NCBI RefSeq assembly: GCF_030518795.1
Contig: NZ_CP130427.1
Location: 372,001 to 436,000 of the forward strand
Source: Micromonospora sp. NBRC 110009
GTDB taxonomy: Bacteria > Actinomycetota > Actinomycetes > Mycobacteriales > Micromonosporaceae
Direction: 5' to 3'
DNA length: 64,000 nt
The notes beneath the pieces were generated by a model. The model was not told where the DNA came from. It saw only the letters and a program-made list of their open reading frames with translations, and ran no database searches. Position 1 is the first letter of the stretch, and each line of letters begins with the position of its first letter. Position numbers and translations under genes: made by a program. Below are positions 8,464 to 17,843 of the stretch, piece by piece.

Positions 8464-11400
8464 CTACTTCCGGACGAGCTGGATGGAGTCGAAGAACAGG
8501 TGGCGGAGCATGCCCGAGGCGGGCATCAGGCCGACCAGCGCCACCCGGGTCAGGTCGATCCCGGAGATCAGCCTGACCGGGAGTGTCATGGTCTCCAGAC
8601 GCAGCGCGGTGCAATTCCGGCCCGGCGCCGTCGGATGGAAGACAGGTCGTCTCGGCACGAGCGAACTGGCGAGCGCGGAGGCGCCCACCGTGGCAATCTT
8701 TCCGTCCAGATCGGTGACGACCACGGTGAAGTCCGGCAGTTGTCCGGCCGCGATCGTCGCCTCGCTGCTGCGGTCGTAGTCGGCCGTGACCCGGAATGTC
8801 AGGGCGTCATAGCTTGACCAGTCCGAGGTGGCCGGCAGTAGCTGGATGGAGTAGGCCTCGCCGGACATCACCGGTGGATCCAGGCCGAGCACCGCGGTCG
8901 TGTGGTTGGTTTCCAGCCCCAACGTCCGGGCCCCGATCAGCACGTCTGGGAAGGGGTCGACGAAGCCGGCGGTGATGATGCGCGGCTTGACGGGATCCTC
9001 CATGTCGTCGAGGACCACGACCTCGGCGCCGAACGACCACTGCAGGGACACCCCGGCTCCGAGGGAGTTGGTCGCAGTCCCGTCGAAGAGCCCGATCGGG
9101 GCCGTGTCGCCGAGCAGCCGCCAGCGGAACAGTCCACCGATGTACTCGTTGGCGAGCTTCGCGTGGTCGGCCACGGAGAGCAGCCGGCTACTGGGTGCGA
9201 CATCCGAGGGGTGCATCCCGGAGTCGTCGCCGTCCGCGGCCCACACCGAGTTGAAGCGGTTGTGGTTGCAGTGGTCGAGGAAGACCATCGCCTTGTCACA
9301 GGCGGCCCGGTCGTAGTGGCGGAAGCCGGTGCCGCCGGATGCCTCCGCACCGCCCCAGCCCGCGACGTCGCCGTCGAGTGCGCCGTAGACGACGGCGTAG
9401 AACGACGTGTCGGCCCTGGCCAACGCCACCGGTCCGGGCGACGTCCCGAACGCGTAGTCGGTCGGTGCGAGCGAACACACCGCCTTGATGCCGTACTTCG
9501 TGGCGGCAGGGCGAGAGGTGTTCATCCGGGCGGCACGAACCACGGCATCGCCGCCACGGGAGTGCCCCATCAGCGCGACCCGGTCGAAGTCCAGCCGCTG
9601 GTACAGGCGGGACGTCGGGTCGGCGTCCAGCGTCCGCAGCGTGTCCAACGCCCCGAGTGCCATCTGCGCCCGCATCTCGATGAACGAGTTGAACAGGTTC
9701 GCGACGTTGGTGTCGACGGACACCGAGACGATCCCCTGCCGGGCCAGCTCGTCCTGCAGCGCCTCGTAGCCGTTCAGATTCGCGGCCGTCGCGCGGTGCT
9801 GGCCGTGCAGGATGACCGCGACCGGCAGGCGCCCGGTGCCGGCGACCTGGCGGGGCTTGAGGACGTCGGCCGGGTGCACGATGCGCAACCGGCGTTCGAC
9901 GGTGTAGCTGTTCGGATCGACCGGATCCCTGACGAGCAGGCCGAGCGACTCCGCGTTGGCGAGGCGGGCGCCCTGGAGGGCGTGCAGGAGGTCGTAGGTG
10001 TCGAAAACGTAGGGTGTCATGTCGCCGGATGTGGGGAAGTCCAAGATCACTGGCTGCCGGATGAGGTAGCGCAGCTCCAGCGGCAGCGACGGTGCCGTCG
10101 CCCCGCCGACAACCGGCCGGTCATCGGCAAAACTGACCTCGACGGACTCACTCGGGCTGGTCACCTTGATGTCGGCGCTCGAACCCTGTGCCGCGTGGTC
10201 GATCACGTTGCTCACCACGGGGTCCGTGGCCGGGCTCTGCGCGCCGGGACGGGGTTCGCCGATCAGACCCTGCAGCGCCGACGTGGCGAGTTCCTGTGCC
10301 GCGCTGTGGGTGAGCAGACCGTCGGCCTTTGCCTGGTTGATGCGATCGAGCATGCGGCCGGCGTTGTGGCTCAACTCCTGCTGGCTCGCGAGTTTCGCCG
10401 CCTCGTCGCCGAGCGCGGAGGCGGCCGACAGCGACGCCTCGAAGGCCGCCGCGGCATTTCGTTGGGTGCCCTCGAGGCCGGTGATGTCCTGGAACAGACC
10501 GGGCTTGGACAGCAGGCCGAAGGCTGCGCCGAGGCCCACCGGGTCGGGCACGGCGGGGGCGTTCTGGATCTGCACCAGCGGCGCGGGCAGCGGCGCGGGC
10601 GTGAGGTCGGGCTCCTCGCTGGCCCGGCTGTCCGTCGACACGGGAAGGATCTGCGGCAGCCCCAGCTGACCGTCGTTGTTCCAGCGCCAGTAGCGCGAGT
10701 CGTCGATGCTCTCGCAGGCGTTGCAGGACCCGGCGACAGCCTCGGCGTAGACGCCGCGGGTCGGCACGCTGACGCGCAGCGGCGGCGCGGGCGGGGCGGC
10801 GTAGGCGTTGATGAGCGGTACCGGCTGCGTGGACCCGTCCGGCCCGTCGTCGGACACGGTCAGCGTGGGATCGAGTCGGAGCCCCGGCGCGGCCGGCAGC
10901 ACGAGGCTGTTGCCCACGATTCCGATGAGCTGGTTGCTGCACAGGCTCGCGACGCTCCGGCCACCCAGCCCGGGTACCTCGACCGCGTCGAGCAGCATGA
11001 ACCGGCGCTGCGCGTCCAGGCTGATCCAGATGGCCTGGTGGTAGTACTCCAGATGGTCGTTGAGGTGCGCGACCAGCCGTCCGGCGAGTTCCACGTCCTC
11101 GGCTCGTGGGTCGCGTACTTCGGGTTGTGTGAGTGGGGTGGCGATCACGACAGCGTCGCCGAGCTTGATGTCGTCGAGGATGCGAGGGTCGTCGAAAAGC
11201 ATGGCCGACAGGTGGGGCGTGCGGTAACGGAGCCGGCCCGAGTGCACGATCACCTGCGCATCCGGCGGCAGCGCGGGTCCGTCGTACCAGATCTTCACGT
11301 GCGCGATGTCATCGCGCGGCACGGCTGGGATGCCTCCCGCCTGGTTGACCGTGACGTAGAGGGGGGTCGTCTCGGCGTAGCGGGACACCAGCGTGGCGTC

Positions 11401-13647
11401 GACCGGCACCTCCGACTCGCCGCCGTCCGGCCCGACCAGGGCGAGGCGCAGCTTCTGCACCAACTGCTCCGCGATTCCGGGCGCGATCTCGGTGCGGAAG
11501 ATCCGGTCGCGCTCGCGGGCGGTTCGCTCGTTCAGCTTGGCGGTGAACAGTTCGAGGCTGTCGACCGGCAGGAATGGCGCCAGCGGCTGCCACATGGCCA
11601 CCTGGAACGCTCCGTCCGCGGCATCGCGCGGGCGGGGCAGCAGGAAGCTGATGCGCAGTTCACCCTCGATGGACTCGGGCGCCTCCTCGCTGTAGCGCGC
11701 CTGCGGGAAGTCCCAGCCCACCCAGTTGTCGGCGATCCGCTCGATGGCGTCGAAGCCGCCGCGCAGCTCCGGCTTGCGCAGGAACCGATCCAGAATCTCC
11801 CGCCAGCGCAGCGCCTTGGCCCGGTCGAAGGCCACCATGGGCAGCGGGACGAACAGGCACTCGCGCACGTCGGCCAGCTCGTGGGTGACCAGGAAATGCC
11901 GCAGCACCTCGAAATACTCGATGGTCAGCGCGTGGCAGCGGTTGTAGTTGGCCACTGCCTCCGTCTCGGCCCGGACGGTCTCACCCTGGCCGACGCTCTG
12001 TACCACTGACGAACGCTGACTGCGCAGCGCGGAGCTGCGCTGCGACACCCGGTCGCGCAACTTCTGCATCGAGTCGGCGGAGAACGTCCGGGCCGCGTCC
12101 TGCCACGACGAGGAGCTCGACCCGCTCGCGCCGCCGGCCACGCCGCCGAAGATGCCGAAGCCGCTGCCGATGAAGCCGGCACCGATCCCGCCGGCGACCC
12201 CCCAGGTCGTGTTGCGTGAGCCGGCTGCGACCTCCTCGTGCAGGTCGGTGCCGACGATCTCCTGCACGTCCCGGTCTCGGGTGAGCAGCGCGTCGAGGTG
12301 CTCCTCGAACTCCAGCCGTTCCTCGCGGGCCGACGACGTGCGCCGGTCCCAGTCGACGACGGCGACCTGGCGCCGCTGCCCGGGCGCGAGGGGAAGCGAA
12401 TAGAGCAGGTCACCGAGGGAGTAGCCGTCGGCGCGCCACACCTCGCGGAACTGCAACAGGTGGCCGAACGCGATGTCGACGGCGAGATGAACCGTGGGCG
12501 TGTCGTCCCAGTCGATCTGGTGGTCGGCGTCGAGCACCGCGCGACCGGTCGTGGTACGCAGCCCGGCGTCGATCATGGTCTTGGTGAACGAGACCTCCGA
12601 CAGCCACGACGCGCGGGTGATCTCGGCGACGCTGGGCGGTCGGTCCGTACGTACCAGCGAGCGGGCCGCCTGCACGTCGAGGCTGAGGTTGGTGGTCTGC
12701 AGCGCCACCGACGTCGGCCGGGTCAGTCCGATGGCCTGGGACGCGATCGACACCCCCAGCAGGTCGGTCAGCAGCTCGGACGGAACGGTGCGCCGGGCGT
12801 TGAGGGTGAGTCCGATGATCCGAGGTTCGGAGGTCCGGATGACCTGGAAGTAGGCGAACTCCTCCAGCGTCCGGTTCGGCATGGTGAGGTCGACGCAGCC
12901 GCCGCCGAGGTCCTGGGAGAAGGCAGCCGGGTTGCCGGTGAGGTCGTCCTGGTCGGGTGCGCGCGGAGGTGATGCCGTGCAGTCGCAGTCGTCCTCGGGG
13001 ACGGGCACGGCCGCCAGGTCGACGACGATCACCATCTCACGCGGCAATCGGCCGTCCGGATCGAGCGGCACGGGCTGCGGCGGCCCACCGGCGACGCTGC
13101 CGGACGCTGACGCGAGGAGGTCGGCGACCCAGTCCGCCCCGAACCGACCGCTAGGCTGGGTTTCGGTGATGACGAGCGGCCTTGCAGGTGGCGCGTCGCC
13201 GTCGGACCTGTCGACCCCGGAGATCACGACCGGGAGGTCGGCGGGAACCGGGCGACCACCGACGTCGATCACCCGTCCCGCGATACGCGTACGCGCACCG
13301 AGGGTCGGATCGTCGCTGGGCTGTACCTCGACGGGATCCACCGTGGTGATCCGCAGCCGCAGCGGCTTGGCCAACTGCTCCAGCGAGAACTGCTGATGAT
13401 GCACTTCGACGCCGGTGGGCGCGGCGATCGAGATGGCGACCGGGCCCTTGGGGATGCCGTCCGTGGCAATCTCGAGATGGAGCGTGCCGTCCGCAGGCAA
13501 CCGCGCCGAGGCGGACGCCGGGAACCGGAGCACCTCGTCGCCGAGCCGCACCTCGGCGTTCAGGATCACCTGCACCCGGTAGCCGGCAATTGTCGCGCCA
13601 GCCTTACGCGGTCGTACGGTGCCGTTGACAACGAGCTTGTCCGCCAT
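8464..13647 (-). CDS. Giant chassis protein with C-terminal alpha/beta-hydrolase domain
   Basis: A 1727-residue protein, first gene of the operon; ATG follows GGAGG. Residues 1-190 hold two beta-sandwich-like segments, the second resembling carboxypeptidase-regulatory repeats (G-R-V-I-D-V-G-G-R-P-V-P). From about residue 200 it shares the chassis of the 1427-aa protein: C-D-C then S-P-P-R-A-P-D-Q-D-D-L-T-G-N, A-D-G-Y-S-L-G-D-L-L-Y-S-L-P-L-A-P-G-Q, a Gly-rich hydrophobic stretch, Y-N-R-C-H-A-L-T-I-E-Y-F-E-V-L-R-H, V-G-N-S-L-V-L-P and C-N-A-C-E with W-R-W. After about residue 1200 it switches to an alpha/beta hydrolase: oxyanion H-G-Q-H, nucleophile S1363 in G-H-S-R-G-G, a D-G-D acid candidate and H1460/H1462 in D-H-C-N-H-N-R-F. 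A roughly 200-residue beta-rich tail follows. No signal peptide. Confidence 0.82.
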   Translation of the reverse strand: MADKLVVNGTVRPRKAGATIAGYRVQVILNAEVRLGDEVLRFPASASARLPADGTLHLEIATDGIPKGPVAISIAAPTGVEVHHQQFSLEQLAKPLRLRITTVDPVEVQPSDDPTLGARTRIAGRVIDVGGRPVPADLPVVISGVDRSDGDAPPARPLVITETQPSGRFGADWVADLLASASGSVAGGPPQPVPLDPDGRLPREMVIVVDLAAVPVPEDDCDCTASPPRAPDQDDLTGNPAAFSQDLGGGCVDLTMPNRTLEEFAYFQVIRTSEPRIIGLTLNARRTVPSELLTDLLGVSIASQAIGLTRPTSVALQTTNLSLDVQAARSLVRTDRPPSVAEITRASWLSEVSFTKTMIDAGLRTTTGRAVLDADHQIDWDDTPTVHLAVDIAFGHLLQFREVWRADGYSLGDLLYSLPLAPGQRRQVAVVDWDRRTSSAREERLEFEEHLDALLTRDRDVQEIVGTDLHEEVAAGSRNTTWGVAGGIGAGFIGSGFGIFGGVAGGASGSSSSSWQDAARTFSADSMQKLRDRVSQRSSALRSQRSSVVQSVGQGETVRAETEAVANYNRCHALTIEYFEVLRHFLVTHELADVRECLFVPLPMVAFDRAKALRWREILDRFLRKPELRGGFDAIERIADNWVGWDFPQARYSEEAPESIEGELRISFLLPRPRDAADGAFQVAMWQPLAPFLPVDSLELFTAKLNERTARERDRIFRTEIAPGIAEQLVQKLRLALVGPDGGESEVPVDATLVSRYAETTPLYVTVNQAGGIPAVPRDDIAHVKIWYDGPALPPDAQVIVHSGRLRYRTPHLSAMLFDDPRILDDIKLGDAVVIATPLTQPEVRDPRAEDVELAGRLVAHLNDHLEYYHQAIWISLDAQRRFMLLDAVEVPGLGGRSVASLCSNQLIGIVGNSLVLPAAPGLRLDPTLTVSDDGPDGSTQPVPLINAYAAPPAPPLRVSVPTRGVYAEAVAGSCNACESIDDSRYWRWNNDGQLGLPQILPVSTDSRASEEPDLTPAPLPAPLVQIQNAPAVPDPVGLGAAFGLLSKPGLFQDITGLEGTQRNAAAAFEASLSAASALGDEAAKLASQQELSHNAGRMLDRINQAKADGLLTHSAAQELATSALQGLIGEPRPGAQSPATDPVVSNVIDHAAQGSSADIKVTSPSESVEVSFADDRPVVGGATAPSLPLELRYLIRQPVILDFPTSGDMTPYVFDTYDLLHALQGARLANAESLGLLVRDPVDPNSYTVERRLRIVHPADVLKPRQVAGTGRLPVAVILHGQHRATAANLNGYEALQDELARQGIVSVSVDTNVANLFNSFIEMRAQMALGALDTLRTLDADPTSRLYQRLDFDRVALMGHSRGGDAVVRAARMNTSRPAATKYGIKAVCSLAPTDYAFGTSPGPVALARADTSFYAVVYGALDGDVAGWGGAEASGGTGFRHYDRAACDKAMVFLDHCNHNRFNSVWAADGDDSGMHPSDVAPSSRLLSVADHAKLANEYIGGLFRWRLLGDTAPIGLFDGTATNSLGAGVSLQWSFGAEVVVLDDMEDPVKPRIITAGFVDPFPDVLIGARTLGLETNHTTAVLGLDPPVMSGEAYSIQLLPATSDWSSYDALTFRVTADYDRSSEATIAAGQLPDFTVVVTDLDGKIATVGASALASSLVPRRPVFHPTAPGRNCTALRLETMTLPVRLISGIDLTRVALVGLMPASGMLRHLFFDSIQLVRK

Positions 13648-14102
13648 GACGCCCTCCAGCGGTGTCGGTGACGGGCACCAACTCCACAGCAGTTGGCGGC
13701 TGGCTCGCGATGCGGCTGATCCGCGCCGGCGTCAGCCAGCGTCCTATCCCGACGGAACCATCGTTCGCGCCGTTGAGCAGGAAAGACAGAGCATTGTCGG
13801 CGACCGGACTGCTGGGCTGCAGACGCTCGGGGCCGGGGCCGGAGTGACGGCTTCCGACAGCCCACAGAGTCGTGCGGGCACCGCTGCTGTCAGGGACCGA
13901 GGCGAGGCTACAGGTGCCGCTTGACCTTGAACCGTCACTCGCCTCTTGCGTTGTTCGGCGAAGCCGGCCAACTCGGGCGCTGTGCTGCGTAAACACCTGG
14001 CGTTAAATGATTTTCGTTGGTGACCACCGGTCCCCTGCCGGCCTGAGGGCTGGACCTGGCCCTCCTCGACCCTGCGACCGGTGCTCCCATACGCTGCCGG
14101 GC
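13648..14102. other. Upstream region of the giant-protein operon; possible decayed coding stretch
   Basis: A 455-bp gap between divergent genes, expected to hold the promoter of the three-gene operon. On the minus strand one frame is open from 13996 to 13604, and its last 60 codons (from about N-A-L-S-F-L-L-N-G-A-N-D-G to V-T-D-T-A-G-G) look plausibly coding before running into the next gene. It has no good start and no recognisable family, so I do not call it a gene. Confidence 0.35.
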
Positions 14103-14729
14103 GTGACGACGCTGATGATCTATAGCGGTGGCACAGCCGCAGATGCGCCCGGAACGCGTACCGGCGGTGTTCCGCTCGTGCCACAGGGCTTTGATTGGCC
14201 GCGGTGTGATGAGTGCGACGGACCGATGCAATTCCTGGCCCAGGTCCGACTCGACGACATTGACCCGGCCGACTCGGGCCTGTTGTCAATCTTCATGTGC
14301 CAGAACGATCCGGGCCTGTGCGATGAGTGGGACGCGACCGCCGGCGGCAACCGCGCATTCGTCTTCCCCCTCGGCCAGCTGGCCCCGTCCGCCGTGCCCT
14401 CCGGCGACAACGTCTTGTTGGCGGAAACATCCGCAGTCGCCTACGTGCCGATGAACAACTCCGAGGGCTACGACGAGGCACGCGAGCGTTGGTGTGGTGA
14501 ATCCGGCCGGCCGCTGCCAGACGTGCTCGGGCAGCTGGGCGGGGCGCCAGCGTGGCTCCAGTTCGACGAGACGCCTACCTGCGCTGTCTGCAACCTGCAG
14601 ATGTCGTTCGTCGTGCAGCTCGAAGAAGGGCACGACTACCGCACCGATATCAACTTCGGCGGTGGTGGCTGCGGCTATGGGTTCCGATGCCGTCCCTGCG
14701 CGACCGCGGCGTTCCTGTGGCAACGGTGA
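14103..14729 (+). CDS. DUF1963/YwqG-like protein with cysteine pairs
   Basis: About 208 residues. The opening G-G-V-P-L-V-P-Q-G-F-D-W-P-R-C-D-E-C-D-G-P-M-Q-F-L-A-Q-V resembles DUF1963 (YwqG) proteins, where a W-P segment precedes a Q-x-x-L. Unusually it has three cysteine pairs (C-D-E-C, C-A-V-C and C-R-P-C-A), which could bind zinc. A W-L-Q-F-D segment and a Gly-rich G-G-G-G-C-G-Y-G-F stretch are near the end. GTG 14103 was chosen over an in-frame upstream ATG; ATG 14115 is an alternative. It stands alone. Biochemical role unknown. Confidence 0.7.
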   Translation: MTTLMIYSGGTAADAPGTRTGGVPLVPQGFDWPRCDECDGPMQFLAQVRLDDIDPADSGLLSIFMCQNDPGLCDEWDATAGGNRAFVFPLGQLAPSAVPSGDNVLLAETSAVAYVPMNNSEGYDEARERWCGESGRPLPDVLGQLGGAPAWLQFDETPTCAVCNLQMSFVVQLEEGHDYRTDINFGGGGCGYGFRCRPCATAAFLWQR

Positions 14730-14941
14730 GCTGAGAGACCCCTTGACTCCCAGAGATCGGCAATGCGGTCCTGTGCCGCTCGCACCGCGCGTCGACGGTC
14801 TGGAGGAAATCACTGTGGTTCCGCCTGGTGTGGTCGATTGCTGTACTCCGCGGCCTCGCCTGCCGACTGCACTGCCCTCACCTCTGCTGGCTCTGCATCT
14901 GGCCATAAACAATCCGGTCGCTGGGCGCACCTCCGCCGGCT

Positions 14942-15403
14942 ATGGTCCGCCGCATGCGGCTTGAGAAGATCACCCCGGAAAACTATGAGGCGGCTCTCGC
15001 GCTGTCCGTGCGTCCCGACCAGGAGGATCTGGTCGCACCAGTGATCAAGTCGCTGGCCGAGGCGTACGTCTTCCCCGACCACGCCTGGCCGAGGTTGATC
15101 TATGACGGTGACCGGCTGGTCGGCTTCCTTATGGCCTTCCTCGACATACCGTGGGGCGGCAACCCCGATGACCTGCGCTCCGGCCTCTGGCGGCTGAACA
15201 TCGAGGCCGACGCACAGGGAAACGGTTACGGCCGATTCGCCGTCGAGGCCACATGCGGGGAGATCCGCGCCCGAGGTGACGATCGGGCGTACGTCACCTG
15301 GGCACCCCGGGCAGGAGGGCCAGGGGAGTTCTACCTGAAACTGGGCTTCAGACCGACAGGCGAGCTGAGTGGTGGTCAGACGGTCGGTGTCCTGGACCTT
15401 TGA
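14942..15403 (+). CDS. GNAT-family N-acetyltransferase (spermidine/BltD-like)
   Basis: A 153-residue acetyltransferase. The N-terminal I-T-P-E-N-Y-E-A-A-L-A-L-S-V-R-P-D-Q-E pattern and A-E-A-Y-V-F-P resemble spermine/spermidine acetyltransferases of the BltD/PaiA type. The acetyl-CoA pyrophosphate loop is A-Q-G-N-G-Y-G-R in motif A, and F-Y-x-K-L-G-F-R-P-T-G-E closes motif B. A second in-frame ATG at 14954 gives a protein four residues shorter and may be the true start. It is monocistronic. The substrate (polyamine or drug amine) is inferred only from similarity. Confidence 0.85.
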   Translation: MVRRMRLEKITPENYEAALALSVRPDQEDLVAPVIKSLAEAYVFPDHAWPRLIYDGDRLVGFLMAFLDIPWGGNPDDLRSGLWRLNIEADAQGNGYGRFAVEATCGEIRARGDDRAYVTWAPRAGGPGEFYLKLGFRPTGELSGGQTVGVLDL

Positions 15404-15645
15404 ACGTGCGTCGTGGTCGCCGCCCGGTTAGTCATCCACTCGACCCCCGCCAGCTCCCCCGCCGCGTTGTAGGGGAAACGTGCGGCGCCGGCACGGGCGT
15501 TCCCGGACCGAGGTTTGGACGGAAGGCCGGGGTCGTTGCCCTCGGCGGTTCACTGCCTGGGGCGGCCCGGTGCAGAAGTCCCTCGGACCCCGACCTTCCG
15601 CGCGGTGAAGAGTATCGGCGCTCCCCGACACTCGGGTGCCGGTTA

Positions 15646-15664
15646 TGGCGGACTTAATCCGCCA
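15646..15664. repeat. TGGCGGA inverted repeat
   Basis: TGGCGGA and TCCGCCA separated by CTTAA; the flanks TTA/ATAA extend the symmetry with one extra base. It sits just ahead of the portal remnant and could be an operator or terminator from the former prophage. Confidence 0.45.
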
Positions 15665-15705
15665 ATAAGCTGTCGATTAGCCATAGCCGTTAGTTCATCG
15701 ATGAG

Positions 15706-15950
15706 GTGCGTGGTGTGCCGATCGACGCGGAGCGGCGTGGCTCCCCCGGCTGGTGGATGAAGTGGCTGTTCTTCCAGCTCAACGACCGAACCGCCAGCGG
15801 CTGTGGAGGCTGCCCAACTACTACGCCGGCTCGCCGCCCCTGCCTCAGGGCGCGGAGGCGGCTTCCGCACGGCCTGGGACGAGGTGTCACGGGGGACCCG
15901 GAGGCCGCGGCGGACACTTCGGGGCGGAGGGTGAGCGGCACTGAGATGCC
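15706..15950 (+). pseudogene. Phage portal protein N-terminal fragment, frameshifted
   Basis: The first frame from 15706 gives P-G-W-W-M-K-W-L-F-F-Q-L-N-D-R. The next frame then continues with R-P-N-R-Q-R-L-W-R-L-P-N-Y-Y-A-G-S-P-P-L-P. Together these reproduce the start of SPP1-gp6-like actinophage portal proteins (W-W-x-x-x-L, R-x-R-x-x-L-x-x-Y-Y-x-G-x-P-P-L-P). A frameshift lies near 15785 and similarity fades after about 15900. No other phage genes are adjacent. Family assignment is by pattern and moderate. Confidence 0.5.
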
Positions 15951-16080
15951 GGTGTACCTGATCCCGACCGCTGGTCGCTGCCCCATGGGTCCGGGCTGGG
16001 TGGCGTCGAGCAGGTGCTGGATCGGCCCGCGCCGGAAAATGGCACGACAATTGTCGTGAGGTTCCGGAGAATCCCCGGTG

Positions 16081-17442
16081 ATGTTCGCCGCCGTCCTCCG
16101 CCGAGCGCGCCCTCCGTCGCCTCTCGCCGGCCAGCTCGCTGCCCAGTCACTCCTCTTCGCCCTCGGTGAGGGCACCTTCATGACCGGATCGGCGGTGTTC
16201 TTCACCAAGATCGTCGGGCTGTCCGCCGCCCAGGTTGGTCTCGGCCTGACGTGCGCCGGCATCGCCGCCTTCCTGGCCGCACTGCCGATGGGCAAGCTGG
16301 TCGACCGCTTCGGGCCGAAGAAGATGTGGGCCGTCAGCGCGACCGGGCAGGCGGCGATGTTCGCGGTGTGGCCGCTCATCACCGACTTCAAGGGCTACGT
16401 CGCCATGGCCGTCGGCATGGAGGTCATCGGCGCCCTCGGCAACGCGGCGCACGGCGCGTACACGATCGACGCACTGCCGCCGGACGAGCGGGTGAAGTCA
16501 CGCGCCTACATGTACTCCGCGCTCAACGTCGGCTTCACCCTCGGCTCCCTGATCGGTGGCTTCGCGCTGGCGTTCCACTCCAACGACGTCCTCCACGCGC
16601 TGCCCTGGTTCACCACTGTCGTCTTTCTCGTCAACGCTGCCGCAATCAGCCGGCTGCCGCAAGCCTCGCACGACGACCGCACCCCGCAGGAGCGCAAGGC
16701 GAAGATCGCCGGGCCCGGACCGCTGCGCAACCCCGGCTGGCTCCTCACAATGTTCTTCAGCGGGGTCTTCTGGACCAACCAGGTGCTGCTCAACATCGTG
16801 ATTCCGCTATGGCTGGTGGAGGAGACCGACGCCCCGCGGGTGCTGCTGGCCTTTCTGTTCGGAACTAACACGGTGATGTGCATCTTCCTGCCGATGGCGG
16901 CGGCCCGCGGAGTCGAGGACGTGCCGACCGCGCTGAAGGCGATTCGGGTGTCGTCCACCTTCTTCGTGCTCTCCTGTCTGATCACGCTGGCGACCCACGA
17001 CACCGTCGGCTGGGTCACGATCTCGCTGGTCTGGCTGGGTCACGTCACCGTGACCGGGGCTGAGCTCTACCTCTCGGCCGCCAGCTGGTCGTTCGAGGCC
17101 GAGCTGATGGACCCGCGGCAGCGCGGCGCCTACCAGGGCGCCGCCGAGCTGAGCAGCACCCTGGGCCGGGTATGGGCGCCGGCGTTGTACACATTCCTCG
17201 CGATGAACTGGGGCGCCGTCGGCTGGCTGGTGATCGCCGGCATCATATTGGTGGCCACCATCGGCGTGCACCCGTCGACCCGGCTGGCGCGGCGATTCCT
17301 CGAGCAGCACGTCCCTCCCGAGGTGTTGGCCGACGCCCGTGCCTCCAGCCGCGAGCCCGAGGAGGCCATCGCGGCTGGGCCGCCCTCGCTCATCAACACC
17401 GACGAGCCGCTGCCCGAATCCACCGGCGGCCTGATCCGCTAG
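16081..17442 (+). CDS. MFS transporter, 12-TM drug-efflux type
   Basis: About 453 residues with twelve hydrophobic segments. The motif-A region between TM2 and TM3 is G-K-L-V-D-R-F-G-P-K-K, the M-G/D-R-x-G/K-K signature of the major facilitator superfamily. Cytoplasmic membrane protein, likely proton-coupled export. GTG 16078 lies immediately before ATG 16081 in the same frame; a CCGGAGA sits upstream of both. No regulator gene adjoins it, and its substrate is unknown. Confidence 0.88.
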   Translation: MFAAVLRRARPPSPLAGQLAAQSLLFALGEGTFMTGSAVFFTKIVGLSAAQVGLGLTCAGIAAFLAALPMGKLVDRFGPKKMWAVSATGQAAMFAVWPLITDFKGYVAMAVGMEVIGALGNAAHGAYTIDALPPDERVKSRAYMYSALNVGFTLGSLIGGFALAFHSNDVLHALPWFTTVVFLVNAAAISRLPQASHDDRTPQERKAKIAGPGPLRNPGWLLTMFFSGVFWTNQVLLNIVIPLWLVEETDAPRVLLAFLFGTNTVMCIFLPMAAARGVEDVPTALKAIRVSSTFFVLSCLITLATHDTVGWVTISLVWLGHVTVTGAELYLSAASWSFEAELMDPRQRGAYQGAAELSSTLGRVWAPALYTFLAMNWGAVGWLVIAGIILVATIGVHPSTRLARRFLEQHVPPEVLADARASSREPEEAIAAGPPSLINTDEPLPESTGGLIR

Positions 17443-17843
17443 ACCACAGATGAGTCACCAACGCTCGCACCACCGCACCTGTGCACAGCCACGGCTGTGA
17501 CCCGGTCCGGAGCGACCGCCAGACGGACGCTTCGGGTTCGCCGAAGAGGTCTCCGAGCAGGAAGACCTGGTCAGAGGGATGCCGGTGGGATTCGGGGCTC
17601 ACCGCTCGCTCGGCACCCACTCGCGACCTGCTCGGCTCGGGTCCAGCGCGCGCCGGGCCCGAGCCGAGCGGTGCGATCAGTGCACGGCCGTCACGCCGTG
17701 ACCGGCGTCGGTATGACGGCCACCGTCGTGGTGCCACCGGATCCGCCACTGGATCAGCCATGCCGACCGACCCGAGTGATGAGTTGTCGCGCCCGCACCC
17801 GTCACACCTACGACGGGACACGACGAGGCGGAAGGATGACGTG
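17443..17843. other. Intergenic region between MFS gene and sigma-factor operon
   Basis: A 401-bp gap with no convincing gene. It holds one strong hairpin (17631-17668), a smaller one around the ACGGCCGTCACGCCGTG segment just after it, and the expected promoter of the sigma-factor operon. Confidence 0.5.
17631..17668. terminator. 11-bp perfect hairpin
   Basis: CTCGGCTCGGG and CCCGAGCCGAG separated by 16 GC-rich bases. It is 190 bp after the MFS stop and 175 bp before the sigma-factor start, so it may be a late terminator or part of the downstream leader. Confidence 0.55.

Larger units (their letters stand above)
15404..16077. other. 674-bp gene-poor stretch with hairpin and phage remnant
   Basis: No intact gene is visible. 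The stretch holds a short hairpin near 15646, a frameshifted piece of a phage portal gene from 15706, and the presumed promoter of the MFS gene. It reads as an old prophage scar. Confidence 0.5.

Noticed and set aside
8902..12009. 1035-codon plus-strand frame opposite the hydrolase-tailed giant gene
   Set aside because: Shadow of codon position bias; repetitive R-R-G-V composition and no domain.
13604..13996. Possible extra gene upstream of the giant-protein operon
   Set aside because: Only the last 60 codons look coding, no start or family, and it overlaps the next gene; left as a note.
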